Translations under genes and position numbers: made by a program
Shown: positions 1 through 13,310 of the stretch, in pieces
Layout of the letters: each line of letters opens with the position of its first letter
Numbering within the stretch: the stretch's first letter is position 1
The notes under the pieces: model-generated
Database searches by the model: none
Told to the model about the DNA's origin: nothing
Seen by the model: the letters and a program-made list of their open reading frames with translations, nothing else
Assembly: GCF_964204645.1 (NCBI RefSeq)
Contig: NC_134031.1
Span: 19,963,307-20,023,306 of the forward strand
DNA: 60,000 nucleotides
Direction of reading: 5' to 3'
Origin: Tubulanus polymorphus
Lineage: Eukaryota; Nemertea; Palaeonemertea; Tubulaniformes; Tubulanidae

Positions 1-618
1 AGAAAAATGAATCATTCACTAAAAAGGAAACCTTTTCAGATTTTTGCTTCTCGGGTGTGAGATTTTCTACGTTATTTATGCGGAATTATTCGTTTTTATT
101 TGAAGCGAGGGCTGAATGCGAACCACATCGTTCTGCTAAGGATTATGGATTTTTGCGTCTATTATCAGCTTATGACTGAAAAATGAAAATGTTTTCTGAA
201 TATTTTCACGACGAATTTACGATTTTAGTCGCAGCTGTTTGAAGATAAATTCTCCATTCTGTCTCTCGAATGGACGCGGCTGTATTTTTTCCGGTGCCCG
301 GGGTGCGTTTTTACGATCGAAAGATTTACGGGCGAAATTGAGGATATAAATTCGGTATTAATCTATGTGGCTGTTGTCGGTGGATTATGAGGAGCTCGAG
401 TAAGAATTTATTGCGTAGTGAACCGCGGTGAATTTAGCTGTCGGCTGCATCAGCCTCGGCCGGCTGCGCTCAGCTCTTGTTTACCGTTTACTCAAAAACG
501 GATTACGCCTGAAATTCCGAAAAATTGAAACTTTTTTTACCGGCATTGAGATTCTCGGCGCGTCAGACATGTTTTCGAATATTGGGAAGCCAACAAAAAA
601 CTGATATTTTCTTCACGT

Positions 619-778
619 GCAACATTGGAACGGTAGCTAACATGTGAACGGTGGCTAACATTGGAACAGTAGCTAACATTGGAACGGTGGCTAACATTCG
701 AACAGTGGCTAACATTGGAACAGTAGCTGACATTGGAACGGTGGCTAACATTGGAACAGTGGCTTCCATTGAAACGGT
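619..778. repeat. 18-bp tandem repeat, about 9 copies
   Basis: Unit close to ACATTGGAACGGTGGCTA with A/G variants at two places. The unit length is a multiple of three, so both strands show open frames that are not genes. Confidence 0.95.
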
Positions 779-1190
779 ACAGTTTTTCAGTAGATGAGTT
801 GAGATTGAGCTTATTGATGACATTATTATGGCTTATTGATTTCTGGGAGTTTCAAATTCAGTGGTTAGTGTTGTGTATAAGATATTTTATCACATCGAAT
901 ATTACAACCACTGTTGAACCGTGCCCTTGAACCTTAGGCTTTGTGCAGAGAAGACTTAGATTTAAGACCGGTCATCAGATTTCTAGGATCATACCAGGAC
1001 TTAAATCAAAACTGTACGACAGTTAGCCCAGGTTTTATTGGAAGTTCAACAGGTTGTATGAGAGACTAATGAACTGACATACTAGAAAATTGATCGATTC
1101 AATAATAGGACATCTGGAATTTTTGAAGTCATGTAACAAGTACTGACACAACGTGTGTTAGTTATTCAAAACGTGTGCATTATCGACTCT

Positions 1191-1217
1191 GTCCCTCTCT
1201 CTCTCTCTCTCTCTCTC
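1191..1217. repeat. (CT)n microsatellite
   Basis: Uninterrupted CT run following TCTGTCCCT. Confidence 0.95.
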
Positions 1218-3424
1218 GACTGGGTCTACTATACCGTCACTGCTGAAAGTGAATCAATATCCCGTGAAGGATAGCTGTGAAATTCTGTCGTCTTCGATCA
1301 GTAACACGCGCGTGAATAGTCCACGTATGAGTCCCCCTAACCCGGCCGGTGTGTAGCTAGCTTACAACCCCCTCGCGGTAGGATCATCGAACCTCGGCGT
1401 CGCGGTTCGCTAGTGCGGTGATTGTTGACGCTAATCAAAAAGCTATTTGGTCGTTAATTAACACTCACCGAGGACTAATGAATAGATGGGTAATTACCGG
1501 TCAATTAATACAGCGGACAGTGACATGTCTTACATTGCGTCATTGATGACACGTAGTTAGATTGTTCTATTTGGGGATTATTTCAGAAAGTCGCACGTTC
1601 CATGCGTTTGTACTTCACGCAGACGCTTGGAGATTTTTTTTTTTCTATATGAAGTCAATGAGATATCCGTATTTCGATATCACTCGGTTATAAGCGGGTA
1701 ATATGGATTAAATCGATGCGGTAATTCGCGAGGATTTTACGGATTATTGTTTCGGATATTATGCGGAATCTTAAAATGAACGAAGAAAAGTCGGATGAAA
1801 ATTCATCTCTGATGAAAATAGCCGTTCACACGCCGTTTATATTTGACGTGTTCGCGCAGGGATTTCTCGCAGGTAAGAATTCGGTTTATAATCAGTTTTC
1901 AGCTCTTTCAACGCTAAGTTTATAGAGTATGCACTGATGTTCAGTCTCTCAATGTATGTTTTTTCAAGTATCATGCGCGTCAGGTAGATGTGGTTACTTT
2001 TTACCCAATTTTGATTCAACCGTGGAACTGGGTTTAAATTGTTTCTGAGGGAAGAAAGTTTCATGAATTTAACTTTTCTCATTAGTCGTGATTATGCAAT
2101 CGTTTTTCTAACCCTGGCCAATGTACCAAATTTTTAGCACGGGGCAAACCATTCCGTTTAAAATGCTAACTGATTCTGGGAGTGGATCGCCTCGGTTAGC
2201 ACTGCAGCCGCTCTCTATATTAGGCAGGGACCACCCAACTTTGAATTTGTTGCGGACCAGGCTAAATTGTCTGTGTGTGATCAGGGCTAACGTTTTATAA
2301 GGTATATATTTCATTTCTGTGTATTTGTCACGAGTTTCACATGGATCCAAATTCAACAGTTGAACCGGGTCAAGCTGATTTCAACGTTGAATTTAATTTA
2401 ATTCATGCGTCTGGGAATATTTTTTCTTATCCTTTCCTAACTGTACGACTGCTGCGTTATAGACAATGCCACAGATGTCGATGACAAATTGATTTTTGTT
2501 TGCAGACGCTATCATCGTCTTTATAGAAATGATCGGTCGTGAACATTATTTTGTAAACAACACGTTTTATCGATAATTTCAACTGATGAAAGATCGGATG
2601 AACGACACTCGACTATTTCGAACTTGCGCTAACTCAACCGTCCCGCATGCTGAGCCCTCTATACATGATATTGTGTTAGGTCGAACAACTTGTAAAATCT
2701 ATCGTTATTTTCAAAGCTCGTACAAAGCTGCCATCTGTATTACGGGCACGTAACATTATTCTAGGCTCATTCTGTACAGTTTCAAACTGACAATTTTTTA
2801 TTCTAGAGCAGAACTCTTGTCACACTATCTCCAGTTAGTCTGTTCTGATGTGGCCATGGTTTCTACTGTTATCGCTGATCCAGACTGATTCATAGTCAGT
2901 TATAGTTTAGTTTCTGTCCATACACGGGGAGATGGTCTGTTCTAAATTCCTAAACGAACCTGGATCATTCATTTCCATCGGTCCGTTCTTATTTGGAACA
3001 GACCAATTTGGAAAATAATTTTCACTTGCGTGAACGTTTTGTGACTGAATGTATAAAGCTTGACTAACGCGGTTAATTTTAGTAATATGATATATTCATA
3101 TGTTTATAAATTGATCATCTTGACACAAATGGCCGCTATAAATAGAATATCTAGCTGCTGCTACAAAAGCTGTTCGTGGAACTCTTTTCGCTGCTGTGTT
3201 GATAATGTCTATTGATGTCGTCGTCGTATCAATTATATCATGTAGAAAATAGAAATAGAGCTGGAATGTGACAGCCTCCGGTGGTATAGGTTTCATACTG
3301 TTACGACATATAATAATTAAATCTTTTTCTGACTCAAATGGCCTTAAAATGAATCACAAAACTTGAAAGTATCAAAAGTTTTTGAAATCACCACAATATA
3401 TCTAATCGTCCTTTAGTGAGAAAA

Positions 3425-3493
3425 GTTGGTGCGGACTAAATCAGCTGTGGGCCAAATTTGGACGGGCGGAATCGTCTTTGTGTGATCATGGCT
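3425..3493. mobile_element. AGCCGCGATCAC-type element, right-end fragment
   Basis: Carries the GGCCAAATTTGG.. internal motif and ends ..TGTGTGATCATGGCT, the inverted terminus of the family described at 31062. Confidence 0.5.
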
Positions 3494-4518
3494 CTAGACA
3501 GTGTGAACGTGTAGAATCAGAGGCTATACTAATTTAAGAGTCTTTACCGGATATTTCCTACAGGTTATTGTCACTTCATCAGTGAAGATCAAGGTCACAT
3601 TGTTTTCGCAAGAATGAAATGTTTTTTTTTTGTGACGTGGAAGCTTGCTGCGGTGCGGTGCGGTGCGCCTACAGCAGTGCAATGTTGTCCGTGACCGTAT
3701 AACTCAAAGACGATTTGACCCACGTCAAACAGATCATCGCTGTTGATTGGCTACGACCTTATGATCGGTCGTAAATACACCAAAGTCTCATCAAATTCGA
3801 TCTTATCGTCACGAAGAATAGAACATGTCCGATACGACTGGTCTGCGTTTAGTTTTAATGATCTTAAGTAAACTCATGTTGCAAAGATTCCTCGACTGAG
3901 AAATTGGCGTTGATTCCTTACGACCCGAATGTCGGGTCAGATCATATGTGACCTGAGTCACTTTCAGACCCGATCAGTGTTCACACGGAATGATTATAGG
4001 TCTGTGATTAGAACTTAATCTGAGGCGTTTTTCATGTGATTTACTCACTATAGAGATGCCAGCTGCTGCTGCTGTTATTGTCATCCGAGAGTCTTATTCG
4101 GTTTTTAAATGAAATTCTGCTCGTTGAAGATTTTGTAAGAGATTTTACCGCGAGGCCTCGAAGTCTCGTAAGTAATTAATTTCTCAGCAGGCGTGATAGA
4201 GAATGTACCGGTGATGCTTTCAATTTCGCTGAGAAACTTTAAGTGCATTGATTAAATCCTGGACACGGTTTTAGTTTCCTACTAAGACGACTATCTATCA
4301 GTCGGATTGGTGTCACTTTTTTGTGGAGCAGGTTCTTGATTTTCGTTTGGTTCTAAGAGCTGATGAATGTCAGGCCTCACTTCTGATTTTATTGGTTGAA
4401 ATTTGATTTCAGGTGAAAATAAGAAATTATTCAACATGATTGTCAGTGATTGTGTCTAACTAGTCGCTGTCAGTTGTAAGAGCAGGTCGGGTTGCGACAG
4501 TCAGAGACGATCCTTAGT

Positions 4519-4712
4519 TAGCTGCGATCACAGAGCTTTTTGGCCCATGCCAAATGGGCCCATGCCTGTTTGGCCCGACCAAAAATGTAGGACCAGTGTC
4601 AAATGTTTGTCACGGCATTGTTTAGTATCGAGTGAGTGGTTTGCGTGTAAACTAATCCCTAATTAGGCATGAGCCAAAATTCACAGGGGCCTGATCCGTG
4701 CCATCGTAAGCC
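4519..4712. mobile_element. AGCCGCGATCAC-type non-autonomous element, copy
   Basis: Starts TAGCTGCGATCACAGAG and includes TTTGGCCCGACC, the TCGAGTGAGTGGTTTG core and CTAATTAGGCATGAGCC. The right terminus is degraded. Confidence 0.65.
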
Positions 4713-6061
4713 TACACCTGACTTGACGGTCAAACTCAACTGACGACTGTGGAACTGACTCCAGTAAAATGTTGGCAAAATGTGAAGCAAGAATTTTTGA
4801 TTGAGAATTGTGTTGACTACAATAAAATAACAGTTAAATCGTATATTTGCATTATAGATTTCTAGCAACAAAGTGTCAATGATTGTATGGAGGGTTTTTT
4901 CGCAGAAGATTAAAAACGGGACATCGATAAAAAGATATCTCGACAGTTTTAAAGCGTCGTAGGTTCTGTACGGTTGCTTTTCTTCTAGCACCAAGTTGAA
5001 CCGCAATCGATGAAATTGATTTTCGATTGATTTCTATCGCCGTTGAGTCCGTTTATAAAACATAATGCTAGAAAATCAGAAATAATCGATCGGTTGCGCG
5101 CAACGTGATTTATTGACGATTTAAGATGATGTGAAACTTTTATCTTAGAACGTAACAGATGTGCAGGGTACGTGCCAGGGTTCGGTTTCAATCACCACAT
5201 ACTGACAAATACACAGTTCAAATTGCAACCTATTGTTAAGCGTTGCTTGTGATGATTGAACATGACTTTATTTTTCCACATTTAGACCAGATAATATATG
5301 AGATATTTTGTAACCCATACAGAACTGACCATTCAAGAGTAATTTCTACTGTTATAAAGAGGTCAACTGATCGCATAAATAACATTATACTCTCTCAAAA
5401 TAAATTCTAGTTCATTTTCAATAAAACTGCTTATTATTGATTATTAGTGATACCAGGTAATCTGGTCTATGTGAAATACGTCAATATGTAGAATGGTCAC
5501 CAGACTAACCTAAGCCACGATCACACAGATGACCTCGGGCAATTGATTATGATAACTAGATTGATAATTATGATGAATGATAATTATTGATTATAATAGA
5601 CAGTGGTTATAAATATTGGTAATAGATGAATGAATGATAGACTATTATAATAATGATAGCAATGATAAAAGTTTTAACACAATGTTAATGCTTTAAACTG
5701 TGTAAAGTGAAATTTTTAACGGAATTATTTTTCGCCTCGCTTGTGAGTTTATTTTCGATGATGAGTTTATTTTCGTGATCATCAGACGTATGAGAAATGT
5801 AGAAAGAATGTAGTTGTATGATTCAGTTGAATTTCTCGGCTGCCTGTCTTTTAGATACAAACAAATTGGGTGTTTTTACTGTATCCACGATAGATTTTAG
5901 CAGATCCTCGAGTTCAAATTCAAATTACTCTCACGGTTCTAGGTTTAGGGGCCAGTTGTGAAGTCATGGGTTAGGTCTAAGACCTATCTATGTCACTGCA
6001 CTGAGTTAATGGAAATGGTACATTTTCCCTTGAAACTGGTCCACGAGTTACAATCATATTC

Positions 6062-6273
6062 ACACTGGTGTCAAATGGGTCTTTCAGACCAGGCCCGTGC
6101 CAAATTTTAGCACTGGTCAAATCATTCTGAATGAATGTTAGCTGGTTCTGAAAGTATCTCACCTCACTTGCCACAGCATCGTTTCGATAGCATTTAAGTA
6201 ATGGGTATGTATTTTTGACTTGGATCTGATCTCGGGCAGTTTGACCGAGGACAAATCGTCTCTGCGTGATCGC
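6062..6273. mobile_element. AGCCGCGATCAC-type element, copy lacking a clear left end
   Basis: Internal family motifs (GGCCCGTGCCAAATTTTAG, CTCACTTGCCACAGCAT) and a right end reading ..ATCGTCTCTGCGTGATCGCT. Confidence 0.6.
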
Positions 6274-6332
6274 TGAATGAAGTCATCTCGGATTCTGTAA
6301 GATACTATCAGGTTCTCTGCGCTCACTGTTAC

Positions 6333-7093
6333 TAGTCTATGCCTACTCTGTGCTTAGTCGCAGCCTAGTCTATGCCTACTCGGTGCCTAGTCGCAGCCTA
6401 GTCTATGCCTACTCTGTGCCTAGTCGCAGCCTAGCCTATGCCTACTCTGTGCCTAGTCGCAGCCTAGTCTATGCCTACTCGGTGCCTAGTCGCAGCCTAG
6501 TCTATGCCTACTCTGTGCCTAGTCGCAGCCTAGCCTATGCCTACTCTGTGCCTAGTCGCAGCCTAGCCTATGCCTACTCTGTGCCTAATCGCAGCCTAGT
6601 CTATGCCTACCCTGTGCCTAGTCGCATCCTAGTCTATGCCTACTCTGTGCCAAGTCGCATCCTAGTCTATGCCTACTCTGTGCCTAGTCGCAGCCTAGCC
6701 TATGCCTACTCTGTGCCTAGTCGCAGCCTAGCCTATGCCTACTCTGTGCCTAATCGCAGCCTAGTCTATGCCTACCCTGTGCCTAGTCGCAGCCTAGTCT
6801 ATGCCTACTCTGTGCCTAGTTGCAGCCTAGTCTATGCCTACTCTATGCCAAGTTGCAGCCTAGCCTATGCCTACTCTGTGCCTAGTCGCAGCCTAGTCTA
6901 TGCCTACTCTGTGCCTAGTTGCAGCCTAGTCTATGCCTACTCTATGCCAAGTTGCAGCCTAGGCTATGCCTACCCTGTGCCTAGTCGCAGCCTAGTCTAT
7001 GCCTACTCTGTGCCTAGTTGCAGCCTAGTCTATGCCTACTCTATGCCAAGTTGCAGCCTAGTCTATGCCTACTCTATGTCAAGTTGCAGCCTG
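6333..7093. repeat. 33-bp tandem repeat, about 23 copies
   Basis: Unit near AGTCGCAGCCTAGTCTATGC followed by CTACTCTGTGCCT, with regional variants (AGTTGC, CTATGCCAAG) that cluster towards the right end. Because 33 is a multiple of three, a 296-codon open frame of the 11-residue unit SRSLVYAYSVP runs through it; no splice, domain or independent coding evidence, so I treat it as a minisatellite. Confidence 0.95.
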
Positions 7094-7616
7094 ACTGATG
7101 TCAATGGTTATCTACAAGAGTTAATAACGTTTTCATACATCTACTCCAGTGTTGACATATACTTCCACTTCTGCAGTAGTAAGCATTGGTTCTTTCTTCA
7201 TCGACGACAACAGCTTTCAATCAATCCATCAATGAATTGATCGGAATTAAGAAAAATTTCGCTCACGAAAGTCGATTGTTTGTTTTGCTTTGTGCCAAGA
7301 ATTTTTTTTCTTATTCATAAGTCGCTCTATCCGAAAATCAAGCTTCGACCGACCGGTCGGTGTTTGCTTGCGCTGTTTCAGCTTACATCGCGCTACATCA
7401 GTCGTGTTGTGATTTCCGTGCAAAGTTGCACGGAAAAACGTTACTGGATGGACAAGGTGACATTACAGTAGCATTAAGACCTGGACGATAAAGAGTAGCG
7501 TGCTGTCGTGTGCTGTCGTGTGCGTAGAGACTTAATTAGATACGGATAGAGTTTCCATAAGAGAATTCATACCTATACTGATTGGGTATCGATTTGTCGC
7601 AGGTATTAAGATACCT

Positions 7617-7656
7617 CGCCGCTGCCGCTACCGCTGCTGCTGCTGCCGCTGCTGCG
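7617..7656. repeat. imperfect GCT/GCC trinucleotide repeat
   Basis: Run of CCGCTGCCGCTACC then GCTGCTGCTGCTGCC; a similar run is at 19404-19433. Confidence 0.9.
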
Positions 7657-9043
7657 TTGCATTCAATCACGCGTGAAGGTTAAGCCCGTGCCTCTCGCGT
7701 TTTAAAAACAATGAACGAGAAGAGAAGAATGCAGTCAGTCAGTCGTCGCTGGTGAGGAGCTCGGTAAACTCCGCACTGATTGTGTCAGATCAATGTTCAG
7801 CGCTGTTCAGATATTCATTATCATTATCAACTGTGGCAATTAATTTCTGGTTTTATATCATGTAAACAGAAGTGGATCTATGGCCGGTCGTGATTATTAA
7901 CGCGCAATGCTCGACCGGCTGTGACATCATCATCACTCGCTAACGAGAATTACGAATTGAGAGAGGGGCAAAAATGTGATAGTAACCAACAATGAGGAGT
8001 TAGGCGAAAATAATGAAATTATTGATGAATAAACACCGCTGATTTCCTCGACGCTAATCAAATGCGACCAATTATCTAAATTTTAGGAGTAATTTGTCGA
8101 TGATAATCAGCACGCGTCTCCGCTTGACTACGGATTAAACTTATCATTTTGATGGGCGGAGTGCGTGTTCGCTTAGAAAAAAAAATTTCAAAAAAAGAAA
8201 ACAACTCCGATATCGGTTTCAGCAATTACGTTAATTGAAAACTGGTTGAATCGGATTTTTTTAGGCTTCGCAGGAAACCGAGCTCGGATTATTAGATATC
8301 AAGCGTAATGTAGAAAACGGCTTATCGATGATCAGTCGTAGAATATACGTAACAATTTTAACGATTCAAATCGTATTATGGAATATTCAACGTGGCTTAA
8401 TAACAAATCGAAGTCTGTGCGCAGATGATGTGTCGTTGTTCTAGCTGTCATTGATTATTGAAATATTCCGTTCGTTCGTTATTGTTATTCGTTCTAATGA
8501 TGTACAATATGTGTGTGTACGTGAATATACCCCGGTGAGGTCCACCAGATAAAATGGATGTCAGCTAAACATAAAAAGACGATGTTTGTAAGTGGCGAGG
8601 TCCACCACGGATCGTTAGACCGAGGTACGTAGACAGTTCATTAATGATTTACGCTTCGTTTCATCAATCGTAATTGGGGTAAAAAATTTTACATTCGATT
8701 GGAGATTTGAAATCTGCCCTCCGAGATTCGATGCATTCTGAACATTCTTGTAAATTTTGTTCGCCTATATCAGTTCGAGCAAGTCAAAAGTGGCGTCGCC
8801 CTGAGGACTTTACCTGAGACTTTTTTAATAACAAACACTAGACATAATACATCTTTCAGCACATTTCCAAAAGTCAGGGAAAAAGCGAGTGAAATAAAAG
8901 TGGCCTGCATCGGGTTCAATCATGACCACAAGTGGCTGTGCTGAATTAATATGTGACTGTAACGGTAATCACCTCATTTTCTCAGCTGTAAAATAGATGG
9001 ACAAATCAAATCCTCTTATGATATCTTCACCTGAATTGACGTA

Positions 9044-9805
9044 CGAAGAGGGAGGGAGAGAGGGAGAGGAGAGATGGAGAGAGAGAGGGAGAGGTGGAGA
9101 GAGGGAGAGGTGGAGAGAGGGAGAGAGGGAGAGATGGAGAGAGGGAGAGAGGGTGAGAGAGAGAGGTGGAGAGAGGGAGAGGAGAGATGGAGAGAGAGAG
9201 AGGAGAGAAGGAGAGGAGAGATCGAGAGAGAGAGGGAGAGGTGGAGAGAGAGAGAGAGGGAGAGAGAGGGGAGAGAGAGAGGTGGAGAGAGGGAGAGGAG
9301 AGATGGAGAGAGAGAGAGGAGAGATGGAGAGAGAGAGAGGGAGGGAGAGAGGGAGAGGTGGAGAGAGGGAGAGAGAGGGGAGAGAGAGAGGTGGAGAGAG
9401 GGAGAGGAGAGATGGAGAGAGAGAGAGGTGGAGGGAGAGAGGGAGAGGTGGAGAGAGAGAGAGAGGGAGAGGAGAGATGGAGAGAGAGAGAGGTGGAGGG
9501 AGAGAGGGAGAGGTGGAGAGAGGGAGAGGAGAGATGGAGAGAGAGAGAGGTGGAGGGAGAGAGGGAGAGGTGGAGAGAGAGAGAGAGGGAGAGGAGAGAT
9601 GGAGAGAGAGAGGGGAGAGAAGGAGAGGTGGAGAGAGGGAGAGGAGAGATGGAGAGAGAGAGAGGTGGAGAGAGGGAGAGGGAGAGGTGGAGAGAGGGAG
9701 AGGTGGAGAGAGGGAGAGGTGGAGAGAGGGAGAGGTGGAGAGAGGGAGAGGTGGAGAGAGGGAGAGGAGAGATGGAGAGAGAGGGGAGAGAAGGAGAGAA
9801 TGATA
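9044..9805. repeat. 760-bp purine-only tract (GA-rich minisatellite)
   Basis: The + strand is nearly all G and A with interspersed T in GGTGGAG/GATGGAG. Sub-units GAGAGGGAGAGGTGGAGA and GGAGAGATGGAGAGAGA repeat irregularly. Long open frames on both strands follow from the composition and are not genes. Mirror symmetry could support triplex (H-) DNA. Confidence 0.97.
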
Positions 9806-11859
9806 GAGAACATTAATTCATCATCTGATGATCATATCTTCATTATAACCAGTAGTTAATCATATCAATGATCGTCTTATCTGTTTGATAAGATTATGAT
9901 CGATGCTGGCAGTGATGAGGAAGGAGAGGATAGGAAGGAGGACGGGTATGATGAGTATGAGGAAAGAGTCTCGTTGGCGCTGTGTTAATTACTAAATGTC
10001 TACAAGTTATTAATTATATCAGCTGTGCGTAGCTGCTGCTGATGTTGCTGCTCAGCTCCGTTCTTATAGTAACGACATTTATTTATTAGAGCTCTTATTG
10101 TTGATGGTTTCGCCACTAATGACATAATAGATTTGGACAGGACAGTTTTTTTATAAACCGTAAGCCGACAGCACGCAAAGTGCGCAGGAACTCATCAAAA
10201 CCATAATTGAAGTAATGAAAAACTGAATTCATGCGATTTCTTCTTCAAACTTTGCTCACGAGTTTTTAGGATTTCGGAGGTAAATTAGGATCTATCGACT
10301 GTTGAAGGCACAGGTCATTTTGACTCAGGGGAGGTATGACCTGTATTAGTGAAGTAGGATCAACTGCTCTCAAATAGTCAAGTAATTACGAATCTGGATA
10401 ATTGAACTTTGAATAATTTATTAAGTGCATTGTATAAATGTCCAAGAATGACAGCATTAATTATAAGATCCATAACTTCTAATCACTGTTCACCACAAAC
10501 AGCGGCCTGAAATGGGGGCTAATTATGAAGACCTTGTCACGTCCCAAAAAGGCTACTTCGATGTCCAAAAAGGCAATATAAGGTCGATACTGAGGCTTAT
10601 CAAACAGTATAACACCAGCTGTTCTATGTAACAGGACTTGAACTTATCAAATCCCACTGGAACTGAAATGCACCAATTTCCACCGCGCTTTCTGCTCTTT
10701 CCTCTCTCCTCTCTCCTTGCCCTGAGACAGGGGGGGACTTACTGGCACCTGGACATGGACATGTGTTCGCGTAATTGAATGAGAATAAGGAGTTAAAGAC
10801 CGTAGAACATGTAAAATCGTAGGCGTCATAATTGTGCTCAGTTTCTGCATTAGAATATCTCTACAGTAATTCAGTATTGAGAGAAGTTGACGTCTTGTTT
10901 CATCCTGTAACAGGAACTGTGACTCCTTCAGGCAATCATACTTCCCCTATCAGTATACGACAAGCAAACGCGTTTTCGAAAATTCATTGACAAGGACATT
11001 GGCAATAGTGAATACACAATAATGAAATCTTTTACATCATCGTTCTGCATTGTTTTTTTTTTCATTTTGAACTAAGGAATGGTGCATCTTATTTTTTTCG
11101 GATGATTTTATGTAATGCTCTTTATGACGTGTCCCTAACGAACTCGGGGAAACAGTGAATGGCGGATTTGATTTCGAAATTAGAAATCAAAGTACAGAAA
11201 TAGTCGTGTGGTCGATCAAAATTACATAATTTCTGTATTAATCAAATTTACGTTATATGGAAGTTGTATGCTGTTTTTTGTGAAAGGGTTTGATCGTTAC
11301 TATAGGAGTATTGAATAGTGTATTTAAAACCGATATTTTAGTCATCAGCAATGTCTAATATCACATTTTGAGGATGGTCCAGAATTTTTTTTTCTTCGAG
11401 AATTATCATCCATTTGTTGGCAGCTCGATTTCGCGTAAACGTTTCATCTGGCTACGACACCCACCACATCTCCATCAACTAATGAATATCTCGTCTACGG
11501 ACGGATGGAATTTTTATCAAACTTCTTCGTATTCCGCGTCGTGTGGATTATCATTTAAAAATACTTCAAACAAACGTCGTCGTTATCGTCGTCGCTGGTA
11601 ACAGTGTGTCTATATGATGTACTGTTATATAATGAAGCTCGAATGAAAATGATCTTGCATCAATTTCATTTTCTTATCATTTCTAATTGATTGAATATTC
11701 GTGATAACTCGCATTAGGAGTTAATTTCTGATTAGAAAATGAAATTTGTGGCTCCTCAATCGTCGCATCATTATGAGATCTGCGGTTTCCACAGTAGCCT
11801 TCCATAGTTGCTTGTATTCGCACTTTAGTTGGTCTGTTTCTAATTTAGAATGGACCATG

Positions 11860-11896
11860 GACATATAAACTATAATCTAGTTTATACGTCCATAAA
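11860..11896. repeat. palindrome within a degenerate foldback element
   Basis: CCATGGACATATAAACTATA and its near-inverse AGTTTATACGTCCATA face each other. The same core recurs at 29973-30006, and related GGTCCGTTCT-type sequences are at 2890-3010, 12010-12180 and 23700-23870. Confidence 0.6.
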
Positions 11897-12449
11897 CGGA
11901 CCAACTAGCTTCAGAAGAGACTAAACAAGACCTATCCATTCATCTGCTTTGATAATCTTTATCGATTTTATTGAATTGTCACTGGTTCCCATTAGTTGCA
12001 ACGCTATGGTCCATTCTCAAATTCAGAACGCACTTGGATCGGTGAATAAGCGGGCGTTCTAAAATGTAGCCGGACTTATAACCAGCTTGGTTCTGTAAAG
12101 TCCAAATAAAGACAGTTCTGAATAGGCTGGACACAAACGAACTACGCGATTCTCTTACGAACGGACAAATATAATCTATCGGTCATTTTTTGCAGCTGAA
12201 TGCTGATGAAATTCTGGAGGGGAGCGCGAAGGGGGTCGAAGCAAACACTGCTCAGACTCAATTATACAACCGGACCTGTCTGATTTGTGTTCAGTAAATA
12301 TTAAGTCTACTTATAGAAGTCTCATCACGCTGCAGGGAGGGTAGCACGGAGGAGGGCGGCGACTTGTTCTTACATAATTGATCTGTCTGGATATGTTTGT
12401 AATATGTTACATCTATATTGATAATCCCTCATGTCCGTCTACTGTTTCT

Positions 12450-12480
12450 ACCGATGATCACGATTTATGATCGTGATCAA
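12450..12480. repeat. short palindrome
   Basis: GATCACGATTTATGATCGTGATC, an inverted repeat of GATCACGAT with a very short loop. Confidence 0.6.
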
Positions 12481-13077
12481 GAATTGGGCGATGATTTTCT
12501 GTAAATTCTTTTCATCCCGTGTTAAAAGTTGTAAGGGACTCAATGGATTTCTTTGGTGATTCGCTGATTCTATGATTTAAATTTTTTGACAAATTCATAC
12601 GGAGTGGGTGAATTCAAAGATCACTGAATTGCTCGATGATATCGAGCTTGTTTGAAGGCTTCGTTCCGCTGCACAATATGCAAAACTTGGCAAAAATTGA
12701 TTTGTAGATCAAATTTGCTCAGTCCGGTTTTCTAATCGTTCTCAACTGGATCCAGAACGACGACATCCAAATGGTTTGTATGATCAGCCTCTCATCTCAT
12801 TAACGTTTAGGAGATTTCTGTTATTGAAATCCTGGAGGAGATTTCTTGGAAATATTCCTTTTGTTGTGTCTTGCGCTCGGTAATTGGGTCAAAGAAACCT
12901 GAAACCTGCTTAGAATACTACGAGCTACTGAGTTAATAGTGTCAGGAATTCGTTTTTGGTTGTTGCATTGCACAATGAAACTTGGGGGGGGGGAGTTAAA
13001 TCATCGTGTGGTATGTCATCTGGTAAGTCGTCAGATTATCAGATATTTCAATGAGATCTGACAGTTCGCATGTTTTA

Positions 13078-13310
13078 AGCCGCGATCACACGGAGACGAT
13101 TCGGCCCGAGCCATATTGGCACGGATCAGGCTCCTGCCAAATTTAGCCCGTGTCTAATTAGAGAGCGCGTTCACATGTAAACCACTCACTCGATACTAAA
13201 CAATGTGAAGTGAGTCGCTTCCGGAACCATTTGCTATTCAAACGCAATAATTTGACCTGTGCTAAAATTGTTCGGGCCTGGTCTGACGTTTAGGGCGCAC
13301 CTAACAGGGC
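13078..13310. mobile_element. AGCCGCGATCAC-type element, copy
   Basis: Left end AGCCGCGATCACACGGAGAC is intact. Internal motifs include CTAATTAGAGAGCGCGTTCA and CCACTCACTCGATACTAAAC. The right end is not clear. Confidence 0.75.

Noticed and set aside
6333-7093. CRISPR-like spaced repeats
   Set aside because: Units are contiguous without unique spacers and the DNA is eukaryotic.
6350-7240. Repetitive protein SRSLVYAYSVP
   Set aside because: Multiple-of-three minisatellite; kept as a low-interest finding only because the frame continues beyond the array.
9016-9859. Several 200-270 codon frames on both strands (Arg/Glu-rich and Ser/Leu-rich)
   Set aside because: They are the automatic reading of a GA-rich tract in different frames; no unique sequence or splice signals.
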